From positions 1-25,643 of the forward strand of contig CAZHYS010000013.1 of the NCBI GenBank assembly GCA_964536975.1: 25,643 nt of DNA. The letters run 5' to 3'. The notes below the pieces were generated by a model. That model did no database searches, was not told the origin of the DNA, and worked only from the letters and a program-made list of their open reading frames with translations. The stretch is from JAKQDP01 sp964536975 (GTDB lineage Bacteria; Patescibacteriota; Patescibacteriia; 2-01-FULL-39-33). Numbering within the stretch: position 1 is the stretch's first letter; every line of letters begins with the position of its first letter. The position numbers were made by a program, and so were the translations under genes. Below are positions 6,887 to 13,988 of the stretch, in pieces.

Positions 6887-8467
6887 TCATCTAACCACAC
6901 ACGTCCCGGTCATTTCCGACACTTCCGGCAAGCCGGCAAGCGCGATAATTGTCGGCGCCACATCCGACAAGATTCCCGCCGGCTGGATAAGCGACAAATC
7001 TCCATTTTCCGCCTGAAGCCCCTGATTGGCAAACCGCTCGGCGGCGACAATAAACGGCACCGGATACATATTGTGTTCCTTGTCCACATCACCAGTCGCC
7101 AAATTGAACATTTCTTCGGCATTGCCATGATCACCGACGATAAACACCGCCCCCTTTTTCTCTAAAACCGCCGGCACCACTTTGGCTAGACACTCGTCCA
7201 CTGTTTCCACCGCTTTTATCGTCGCTTGAAGATTGCCGGTATGCCCGACCATGTCCGGATTGGCATAATTGACGACGACAAAGCCGAACTTCTCCGATTT
7301 AATCGCGTCCAGCAGATGATCAGTCACTTCCTTGGCCGACATTTCCGGCTTTTGATCGTAACTGGCCACCGCCGGCGATGGCACCAAAATCCTCTCTTCC
7401 CCGGCAAATGGCTCCTCCATTCCTCCGTTTAAAAAAAAGGTGACATGGGCGTATTTTTCCGTCTCGGCGATATGAAGCTGCTTGATATTATAATCACTGA
7501 ATACTTTGGCCAATGGAGTCGTGATATTTTCCGGCTCAAACAACACTTCCACTGGCGAATTCTTCTCATACTCAGTAAAAGTCACCATTAGCAGATCGGA
7601 AAATTTCCTGCTTTCAAATTCCTTAAACTGCGGATCAATAATCGCCCGCGTCAATTGCCGGGCGCGGTCAGAACGAAAATTAAAAAATATCACCGTGTCA
7701 CCGTCATTAATCGTGGCGATTGGCCGACCGCGGCGATCGGTTATCACTGTCGGCTCAAATTCCTCGTCAAAGACATTCCTGGCATATGATTCTTCCACGG
7801 CTTTCAAGGGATCGGCCGCTGTTTTTTCCGATTGGCCAGACACTATTGCGTCATAGGATTTTTTGATTCTGTCCCAATTATTATTTCTATCCATGCCGTA
7901 AAACCGTCCGGAAATCGTGGCGATTTCGCCGGTTTTTTCTTTTTGGCACAATTGCAACAGCTTGACGACAAAATCCTTGCCGGCATCCCTGGCGCTGTCG
8001 CGACCGTCCAAAAACAGATGCAAATAAACTTTTTTATTGATCTTGGCCGTCCGCGCGAAATTAATCAACGCCTCCAAGTGATCTTGGGAGCTATGAACCC
8101 CGCCCTTGCCGATTAGCCCGACAATATGCAAGGCGGTCTTTTTGCTTTTGACTCGCTCAATGACTTTAGTGAGCGGCGGCAATTTAAAAAACTGTCCGGT
8201 AGAAATGGACTTGTCTATCCGCGGCAAACTTTGATAGCGCAAAACTCCCGACCCGATCGTCAAATGGCCGACCTCGCTGTTGCCGACTTCGCCCCAAGGC
8301 AAGCCGACCGCCTCGCTGGAGGCCTCCAGCAGAACTGTCGGATAAGAAGCCACCAGCGAATCAAAAAACGGCTTCTTGGCCAAGGTGATCGCATTAGATT
8401 TTCCCGCCGGCGCGATGCCAAAACCATCCAGTATGATCAGGACTATCGGCGAAAAATTTAAAGCCAT
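6887..8467 (-). CDS. gpmI: 2,3-bisphosphoglycerate-independent phosphoglycerate mutase
   Basis: The 526-aa product interconverts 3- and 2-phosphoglycerate in glycolysis/gluconeogenesis using two metal ions (Mn2+) and a phospho-serine intermediate. Visible family motifs are LIILDGFG (metal-binding Asp14), GNSEVGHLTIGSG (nucleophile Ser64), FLDGRDSARDAG, SGRFYGMDR, FFNFRSDRARQL, the long KYAHVTFFLNGG block, NYANPDMVGHTG, and VGDHGNAEEM with EHNMYPVPF. Length fits the usual ~510-530 aa and no key residue is missing. It is the last gene of a long minus-strand operon, starting 3 nt after the preceding small gene, which ties a central carbon enzyme to a signalling cluster. Confidence 0.97.
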   Translation of the reverse strand: MALNFSPIVLIILDGFGIAPAGKSNAITLAKKPFFDSLVASYPTVLLEASSEAVGLPWGEVGNSEVGHLTIGSGVLRYQSLPRIDKSISTGQFFKLPPLTKVIERVKSKKTALHIVGLIGKGGVHSSQDHLEALINFARTAKINKKVYLHLFLDGRDSARDAGKDFVVKLLQLCQKEKTGEIATISGRFYGMDRNNNWDRIKKSYDAIVSGQSEKTAADPLKAVEESYARNVFDEEFEPTVITDRRGRPIATINDGDTVIFFNFRSDRARQLTRAIIDPQFKEFESRKFSDLLMVTFTEYEKNSPVEVLFEPENITTPLAKVFSDYNIKQLHIAETEKYAHVTFFLNGGMEEPFAGEERILVPSPAVASYDQKPEMSAKEVTDHLLDAIKSEKFGFVVVNYANPDMVGHTGNLQATIKAVETVDECLAKVVPAVLEKKGAVFIVGDHGNAEEMFNLATGDVDKEHNMYPVPFIVAAERFANQGLQAENGDLSLIQPAGILSDVAPTIIALAGLPEVSEMTGTCVVR

Positions 8468-8470
8468 AGA

Positions 8471-8704
8471 TTAAGAATTATTTGCTTCCAGCGCCTTCTT
8501 TATTTTTTCTTCAATCTCGGCGATTTCCTCCTTGATCTGCTTTTTTCGGTAATCGTCAACCTCTTTTTCGTAGTCCACCACCCGCATATTGTATTCATAA
8601 ATGACGTCGGTAAGCAGCGGCAGCAGCTTCGCTTTTTTATCGGCGTCAACAACGCCATTCTCCTGAAAAAACGACTCAATTGTTTTTTGAGAAAATTCGG
8701 ACAT
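8471..8704 (-). CDS. Small hypothetical coiled-coil protein
   Basis: I do not recognise this 77-aa protein. The first ~35 residues look helical and globular (TIESFFQENGV, KLLPLLTDVIYEYN). The rest is a charged helix, EKEVDDYRKKQIKEEIAEIEE and onward, typical of a coiled coil. It is packed between the receiver gene (4-nt gap) and gpmI (3-nt gap), so it is almost certainly translated as part of the operon. A small adaptor role is possible but only inferred from size and position. Confidence 0.75.
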   Translation of the reverse strand: MSEFSQKTIESFFQENGVVDADKKAKLLPLLTDVIYEYNMRVVDYEKEVDDYRKKQIKEEIAEIEEKIKKALEANNS

Positions 8705-8708
8705 ATTT

Positions 8709-9095
8709 TTAATTTAAATACTTATTGGCTTTTTCTACAATCTCATTGATGCCAAAATTACTCTTGACCAGATAATCTTTTGCTCCCATTTTTTTGGCTT
8801 TGGCGATATCGCTTTCCTGGCCAAGATTGGACATGATCACCACCGGAATATTCTTTGCCGTTTTATCCGCCTTTATTTCCTGCAAAGCCTCAAAACCGTT
8901 TTTATTCGGCATAATAATATCCAGCAAAATGAGATCCGGTTTTTCGCTAATCGCTTTCTTGACGGCTTCATCGCCGTCTTTGGCTAAAATCACCTTATAG
9001 CCGCGACGAACCAGCTTATTCATCATCACTGAAGACAATGATTTATCGTCCTCGGCCAAAAGTATCCTGCCCTTGGCTGATTTTTTTTCTGCCAT
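8709..9095 (-). CDS. Single-domain response regulator (CheY-like receiver)
   Basis: The 128-aa receiver has the full phosphorylation set: acidic pair in LLAEDD, phospho-acceptor Asp in LILLDIIMPN, the switch Ser in VVIMSN and the invariant Lys in DYLVKSN. There is no output domain, so it acts by protein contact. I place the start at ATG 9095 (MAEKKS), 5 nt after the stop of the upstream receiver; an in-frame TTG at 9104 would overlap that stop and is less likely. It is a paralogue of the receiver just upstream (both end in a VKSNxxxxEIVEK pattern). The phosphodonor is presumably the histidine kinase in the same operon. Confidence 0.92.
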   Translation of the reverse strand: MAEKKSAKGRILLAEDDKSLSSVMMNKLVRRGYKVILAKDGDEAVKKAISEKPDLILLDIIMPNKNGFEALQEIKADKTAKNIPVVIMSNLGQESDIAKAKKMGAKDYLVKSNFGINEIVEKANKYLN

Positions 9096-9100
9096 ATTGA

Positions 9101-9481
9101 TCAACTAATTTTTAAAACTCCCTTTATTTTTTCAACGATCTCATCCAGAGAATAGTTTGATTTGACCAAAAATATATCCGCGCCCAGATCCAGCACCCGG
9201 CTGACATTGTCATTGTTGCCGTGGTTGGTCAACACTATCACCGGCAAATCCGCTTGGCTGGTTTTCTCTCTCAACTTTGACAAAACCTCAAAGCCGTTCA
9301 ATTTCGGCAAAAGCAAATCCAGCAAGACCAAATCTATCTTTTGAGTGGCAATTTTGTCCAACGCCTCTTGGCCGTCGGCCGCTAAAATCGCCTCCCAGCC
9401 CGTTTGCTCTATCTTATTTTTGAGCAAATTTAGCAATTTCTGTTCGTCCTCAACGATCAAAATTTTATGCTTTTTTTCCAT
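9101..9481 (-). CDS. Single-domain response regulator (CheY-like receiver)
   Basis: The 126-aa receiver has its acidic pocket in LIVEDE, the phospho-acceptor Asp in LVLLDLLLPK, the switch Thr in VIVLTNHG and the Lys in FLVKSN. It carries no DNA-binding or enzymatic output. It starts 27 nt after the stop of the 820-aa histidine kinase and is followed at once by a second receiver, giving a kinase-receiver-receiver arrangement. Two receivers may divide output or act as a phosphate sink, as in chemotaxis-type systems; that is inference. Confidence 0.93.
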   Translation of the reverse strand: MEKKHKILIVEDEQKLLNLLKNKIEQTGWEAILAADGQEALDKIATQKIDLVLLDLLLPKLNGFEVLSKLREKTSQADLPVIVLTNHGNNDNVSRVLDLGADIFLVKSNYSLDEIVEKIKGVLKIS

Positions 9482-9508
9482 ATATTCCCAATTATAGCAG
9501 TAATTGAA

Positions 9509-11971
9509 CTATTCCGCCAATTTCTTTTCGCCTTTTATCGCCTTGCTTCCGGCCAGGGGCAGAGAAAAATAAAAAGTGCTTCCCTTGCCTTCTTCCGACT
9601 CAAACCACACCCGGCCGCCGGAGACTTCAATGATCATCTTGCAAATATAAAGCCCCAATCCCGATCCTTCTGTTTCCAGCTTGACGACATTATCCGCCCG
9701 GAAAAACTTTTCAAAAATCCGGCTTTTCGCTTTCTCGGGAATGCCAAGTCCTTTATCCTTGGCCGAAAAAATAACATTCTGGTTATCGACCTTCAAGCCG
9801 ACTTCCACTTGGCAATTCTTGCCGCCAACAGAATATTTGACCGCGTTGGAAATAAAATTGGAAACCACTTGCCGGATCAACGGCTGGTCAATGCTTATCT
9901 TTTTTAATTTCGGCCTCGGCGCCCGGAAAACAACCCGGCAATTTTTGGCCTTAGCCACCGACCCATATTCCCTCACCACTCCGGCGACTAAGTCGGTAAA
10001 ATCTGTCGGCTTGGGCTCCACGCTCAACCGGCCGGTTTCCAGCCGGGAAACGTTAAGTAAATCATTGACCAAATCAATCATTCGCCTGTTGGAATCCAAT
10101 GATTGGCTGACATAATCGCGTTGCTGGTCGTTGAGCTCTCCCAGCTCATCTCCGGCCAATTCTTCCAGCGTCCAACGAATGGCCGTAAGCGGCGTCCGGA
10201 GCTGGTGGGAAGCGACCGACACAAATTCCGTCTTCATCCGGTCAATGTCCCGCTCCTTGGTCACATCGCGAAAAACAACGACGCAACCGGTTATCCTGCC
10301 ATTTCCATCTTTCAACGGCGCGGCCGAGTCCGCCACCGGCACTTTTATGCCATCCTTTTTCACCAGGAGAGTATGGTTCGACATTTCTTGAATCTGACCG
10401 GTCTTAATCGCTTCTTTAATAAATAGGTCGTTGACTTTTCCGTCTTTTTCAAAAACAAAATTAAGAACCCGATCATATCGCTTGCCAATGGCCTCGCTAA
10501 TGCTAAAACCGGAAATATCAGCGGCAACTTGGTTATACATCGTTATTTTTAACTTATCATCAACCACAAATACGCCATCGCCAATACTATGTAACATTGC
10601 ATCAATCTTATCGCGCTCCAAAGAAACATTGTTTTTTTCCTCTTCCACGTCTTCCAAAATATTCAAAATCGCCTTCTGTTGATTTTCCAGATTTTCCCCC
10701 TTGATAATAATTTCTTTGGTCTGCTCTTCCACCTTCTGATCGACTTCAGCCCGAGATTTCTTAATCGCCGCGGTCATCTTATCAAATGCCCGGGACAATT
10801 GGCCGATCTCGTCTTTGTTGTCGGTCCCTACCCGATGCTCAAGGTCGCCGCTAGCAATTATTTCTGCCCCCCGCCGCAACTTCTTTATTGGTTTGGCTAT
10901 TAAGTTGGAGAATATCAAGCCGATTGCCATGGCAATGGCGGCGGAAATCATAATTATAAGCAATATGATCCAATTCAAATCATTAATCGGAGCGAATATT
11001 TCTTTGGTATCATGAGAAATCACCAAATACCAACCGGAACCGGAAAAATCCTTGTAACCGGACGAGCCGGAATAGGCGTAAAGCTTTTCCACTCCCGATT
11101 CATTGATGGCGGTGAAATAACCTTGGGGCTCGCCATTCTTCAAATGCTCGGCCACCGCCGGCAAGGTCTCACTGAAATTTTTAAATCCTTCTTTGGTGCA
11201 ATAAATTACCCGGCCGCTGCCGTCCATCAATTTTATATCCATCGTCTGATGATTACTATGGGCAGAATCGGGATTATCGGATTTTATCTCATCAATCACG
11301 TCAAAAATGTCATCAATATTATAAGAAATTTTAGCCACCCCCAAAAAATTTTCCGCCTGATCGGCTATCTTTAGGCAAATTGCCAAAGAATTAAAACCGG
11401 AACTCTCGTCATAGGTCAGCTGGCTGACGTAAACGCCATCAGCAACCGCTTTTTGCCAACATTCCTCGTCTCCCTGATAATAATCACTCGTCTTGCCGGT
11501 TTGAGCGACATTGGCGCCGTATTTATTAGTAATAAAAAACTCCGGAAAAATTTCATAGCCGTATTTTTCATTATAAAAATCCGCTCGGCGCCGCAATCCT
11601 TCAGATAAGGGGTTATCAATCAGCTCGTTCATAAACGGCGTTATTTCTTCCTTGCCCGCCGCTTGCCACTCCTTGTCAATTTGGCTGATATACCCATCCC
11701 GATCAGAGAGACGGGAAAACGAATCATTTGATTCATTCAAAAAATCCAATAAATCATCGTTGCTGGCGGCATAGGCCTGCCAACGTTCAATCCGCCGATA
11801 AATAATCCTATCCACCGAACCCATACCCTGCTGGGTCAAAGACATGACATCATCGCCGATTAATTCCGTCAAAATAAAACGGGAATAAATATTTACCAAC
11901 AATAATGTCAGCACGCCGCCGGTCAAAACTACGGCCATTATCATTAAAATAATTTTTTGCCTTATTTTCAT
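9509..11971 (-). CDS. Membrane sensor histidine kinase (extracellular Cache-like, HAMP, PAS, HisKA, HATPase_c)
   Basis: Domains of the 820-aa protein in order: TM1 (7-27); a ~300-aa extracytoplasmic region with a dCache-like pattern (EFFITNKYGANVAQTGK, then GVAKISYNIDDIF); TM2 (~334-356); HAMP (357-410); a coiled coil (410-455); PAS (455-570, with GDGVFVVDDKLKI and VVVFRDVTKERD); HisKA with H-box VASHQLRTPLTAI, phospho-His589; and HATPase_c (695-808) with N box NFISNAVKYS, DKGLG, FEKFFR and GSGLGL. All catalytic residues are present. It should sense an external small molecule together with an internal PAS cue and phosphorylate the two receivers downstream. Its ATG overlaps the stop of the HAMP receptor gene by 4 nt (ATGA), implying coupled translation. 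Confidence 0.95.
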   Translation of the reverse strand: MKIRQKIILMIMAVVLTGGVLTLLLVNIYSRFILTELIGDDVMSLTQQGMGSVDRIIYRRIERWQAYAASNDDLLDFLNESNDSFSRLSDRDGYISQIDKEWQAAGKEEITPFMNELIDNPLSEGLRRRADFYNEKYGYEIFPEFFITNKYGANVAQTGKTSDYYQGDEECWQKAVADGVYVSQLTYDESSGFNSLAICLKIADQAENFLGVAKISYNIDDIFDVIDEIKSDNPDSAHSNHQTMDIKLMDGSGRVIYCTKEGFKNFSETLPAVAEHLKNGEPQGYFTAINESGVEKLYAYSGSSGYKDFSGSGWYLVISHDTKEIFAPINDLNWIILLIIMISAAIAMAIGLIFSNLIAKPIKKLRRGAEIIASGDLEHRVGTDNKDEIGQLSRAFDKMTAAIKKSRAEVDQKVEEQTKEIIIKGENLENQQKAILNILEDVEEEKNNVSLERDKIDAMLHSIGDGVFVVDDKLKITMYNQVAADISGFSISEAIGKRYDRVLNFVFEKDGKVNDLFIKEAIKTGQIQEMSNHTLLVKKDGIKVPVADSAAPLKDGNGRITGCVVVFRDVTKERDIDRMKTEFVSVASHQLRTPLTAIRWTLEELAGDELGELNDQQRDYVSQSLDSNRRMIDLVNDLLNVSRLETGRLSVEPKPTDFTDLVAGVVREYGSVAKAKNCRVVFRAPRPKLKKISIDQPLIRQVVSNFISNAVKYSVGGKNCQVEVGLKVDNQNVIFSAKDKGLGIPEKAKSRIFEKFFRADNVVKLETEGSGLGLYICKMIIEVSGGRVWFESEEGKGSTFYFSLPLAGSKAIKGEKKLAE

Positions 11972-12921
11972 TGGTTCTTTTTATTTCTGGCCAGCTCTTT
12001 TTTTAATTCAATCATTTTGAGCTCCCGGTCAACCATAATCTTATTGACCTTTTCCAGTTGAGCGGTCCTTTGCCTGACTTTGTCCTCCACGCCTTTCCTG
12101 GTTTTATTGAGCTCATCAACCATTTTATTGAATGAACCGGCCAGCTGGCCGAATTCATCCCGTGAACCGATGTCAACCTGCCTGTCAAAATCGCCCTTGA
12201 TGATATCCTTGGTCACCTTGGTAATCTTGCCGAGCGGTATGGTAATCCAGCGCGTGATTAAGACATGGACCAAAAATGCATAAATAATTATAAATATGAA
12301 AGCCAAAATCAAAATCAATCGGTAAACCTTGGTATCGGCTTGGATATTTTTTATATTATTTTCTAAAATAGCGGCGACGAAGAATGCATCCTGGCCATAT
12401 TTTTCCTTAACAGAACCGGCATATTCTTCCAATCCGGCCTGATAAGTATTCTTTTTCTGCCAATATCTTTCGCTCTCCAAAATTTCCACGGCGTCAGTCC
12501 TTTCCCCTTTTTCAACTTTTCTGATCGCCTCTTCTTCCATTTCCACTAATAAAATATTGGCCTGATTTATTTTTTCAAAAATTTTCCGCTCTTGTTCGTT
12601 TCCGCCGGCAATTGCCTGGCTGATTTTCTCATCAAGTCCGGGAATTAATCCGTAATATTTATCCCGCCATTTTTTGTCCCCGGTAAAAGCGTAATTCCTG
12701 GCGGCTTGAGTCAGCGCCTCGTCATAATAGCGAATATAAAAAGCCAAATCGTTTAAAAAAGACGACTGGTATAATTCCCTATTGGCCGAGTTGATCTCGC
12801 CCACTGAATCGGCCACGGATTGATAGCTATAAAAAAATACTCCCCCCATCAAACCGTAAGAGACGATGGCAAAAACCAACAGCAGCAATAATTTTATCTT
12901 TATGCTTAGATTTTTAAACAT
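11968..12921 (-). CDS. Membrane receptor with extracytoplasmic helical bundle and HAMP, no output domain
   Basis: The 317-aa protein has TM1 (~10-31), a helical extracytoplasmic region of ~165 aa resembling a four-helix-bundle sensor, TM2 (~199-221), a HAMP domain (222-275, with IPLGKITKVTKDI and DEFGQLAGSFNKM) and a terminal coiled coil to residue 317. It has no kinase, methyl-accepting or cyclase domain. Its end carries the pattern MVxRELKMxELK, also found in the linker of the PAS protein of this operon, where such helices normally connect sensors to kinases. It may be a truncated kinase or, more interestingly, a sensory subunit for the 820-aa kinase translated immediately after it (4-nt overlap). 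Confidence 0.85.
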   Translation of the reverse strand: MFKNLSIKIKLLLLLVFAIVSYGLMGGVFFYSYQSVADSVGEINSANRELYQSSFLNDLAFYIRYYDEALTQAARNYAFTGDKKWRDKYYGLIPGLDEKISQAIAGGNEQERKIFEKINQANILLVEMEEEAIRKVEKGERTDAVEILESERYWQKKNTYQAGLEEYAGSVKEKYGQDAFFVAAILENNIKNIQADTKVYRLILILAFIFIIIYAFLVHVLITRWITIPLGKITKVTKDIIKGDFDRQVDIGSRDEFGQLAGSFNKMVDELNKTRKGVEDKVRQRTAQLEKVNKIMVDRELKMIELKKELARNKKNQ

Positions 12922-12924
12922 ATT

Positions 12925-13125
12925 TTAACCGGCTATTTCTTGCAATTGTTTGGCCAATTCCATATGCCTGACCTCATCATCACGAATCTGGGAAATTATC
13001 CCGACAGCGACCGGATCCTTGAGATTGATTAAAAAATCATCATAAATATCCCGAGCTTGTTTCTCCAGCAGATACAAATCCTTTGACATTTTGGCTAATT
13101 TCTGATTATTTCTTTTTTGATTCAT
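12925..13125 (-). CDS. Half-ferritin-like small protein (ExxH two-helix)
   Basis: This 66-aa protein would form two helices. Helix one begins LLEKQARDIYDDF (Glu21) and helix two carries IRDDEVRHMEL (Glu51 and His54, ExxH). The 30-residue gap from Glu21 to the ExxH Glu and the KDP turn match half of a rubrerythrin/COG1633-type four-helix diiron bundle as I recall it. A dimer, or pairing with the similar half at the end of the PAS protein, could complete a metal site. It overlaps the PAS gene by 20 nt in another frame and no Shine-Dalgarno precedes ATG 13125, so coupled translation or a split gene is likely. A shorter start at Met13 would keep both helices. Iron or oxygen sensing is inferred. 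Confidence 0.7.
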   Translation of the reverse strand: MNQKRNNQKLAKMSKDLYLLEKQARDIYDDFLINLKDPVAVGIISQIRDDEVRHMELAKQLQEIAG

Positions 13126-13957
13126 AGTGGCTGCTTAAATTTTCAAGCTGATCCCGATGATGAATGCTCTCATTGGCCAACTGCCGAATTATTTTTTTGG
13201 CTTTATTTTTTTTGAGAAAGTTCAAATTGGATTCGGCGATTGCCCGGAGATAGCCGTCTTGCAATTGCCAAATTACATCTTCTTCCAAATTAATCGCTTC
13301 TTTGAATCTGGCCGCCCAAGTCTTAGCCGCTTTCTGGACAAGCGGAGCGCTTGACTGCAGGCGCTTGATTTCCTCTTTTAGTTCAACCATTTTAAGCTCC
13401 CGTCCCACCAGTAGATCATTGATTTTTTCCAATTCTTCAATTTTTTCCCTAAAAACAGAGATGTCCTTCATGGTACCGACCATTCGGCTATCCCCGACAA
13501 TCACCCCTTCATCGTCAATAAAGGCATAATTGCCTTTTTTGCGCCTAAAACGATATTCAATATGATATTTCGTTCTTGTCTTTATCGCCTTGGATAGCAG
13601 TTCGGACGCCCGGCGACGGTCATCCGGATGAATCATTTCTTCCCATTTGGCGACATCAAATTTTTCAAACTCTGCCGGCTGATAGCCGGTCACGCCGAAA
13701 ATATTCCCCGACCAGGCTATCCGACCACTTGCCAGATCAAGATCATACAGCAGCTGCCCGCTATTTTCCAACGCAACCCGGTAACGGACTTCCACTTCCT
13801 TCAATTTTTCAGCCAACTGTTTCGGGGAAGTCAAAAAATCACCGCTCTGGCTATCGGCGGAATTTGGCTTGCTGTTTTTTCCGGCGATAACACCGGACGC
13901 TTTGTTTTTCTTTTTCTTTGTCACCTTCTTTAATGTCTTTATTATAACATTTTTCAC
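13106..13957 (-). CDS. Cytoplasmic PAS protein with C-terminal half-ferritin-like module
   Basis: The 283-aa protein has a Lys-rich N-terminus, a PAS_3-type PAS domain (~55-170: YRVALENSGQLLYDLDL, GNIFGVTGYQPAEF, IHPDDRRRASELL, EYRFRRKKGNYAFIDDEG), and a coiled-coil linker (172-200) with the pattern LVGRELKMVELK. It ends in a two-helix segment (215-280) with LQDGYLRAIAESN (Asp234) and ANESIHHRDQL (Glu263, His266). That last segment aligns with the next protein, a half-ferritin, with one 1-residue gap. It has no kinase domain despite a linker of kinase type. The start is GTG 13957, as no other good start is available. It follows the P-ATPase gene by 31 nt. A redox or metal-responsive signalling subunit is a reasonable inference. 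Confidence 0.82.
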   Translation of the reverse strand: MKNVIIKTLKKVTKKKKNKASGVIAGKNSKPNSADSQSGDFLTSPKQLAEKLKEVEVRYRVALENSGQLLYDLDLASGRIAWSGNIFGVTGYQPAEFEKFDVAKWEEMIHPDDRRRASELLSKAIKTRTKYHIEYRFRRKKGNYAFIDDEGVIVGDSRMVGTMKDISVFREKIEELEKINDLLVGRELKMVELKEEIKRLQSSAPLVQKAAKTWAARFKEAINLEEDVIWQLQDGYLRAIAESNLNFLKKNKAKKIIRQLANESIHHRDQLENLSSHYESKKK

Positions 13958-13988
13958 TGATTAATTCCAACCAATTGAACGGCTGATT

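Noticed and set aside
9104..9104. TTG start for the second receiver gene
   Set aside because: It adds three residues outside the receiver fold and overlaps the previous stop; ATG 9095 is in frame, 5 nt after that stop.
10103..11374. Several plus-strand frames of 74-144 codons opposite the histidine kinase
   Set aside because: They are antisense shadows of a gene with complete kinase motifs and have no recognisable products.
13106..13125. Programmed -1 frameshift at A-AAA-AAG between the PAS gene and the 66-aa gene
   Set aside because: The heptamer fits a slippery site, but the -1 frame meets a stop within a few codons and the 66-aa gene is in the +1 frame. Re-initiation, a split gene or a sequencing indel fits better.
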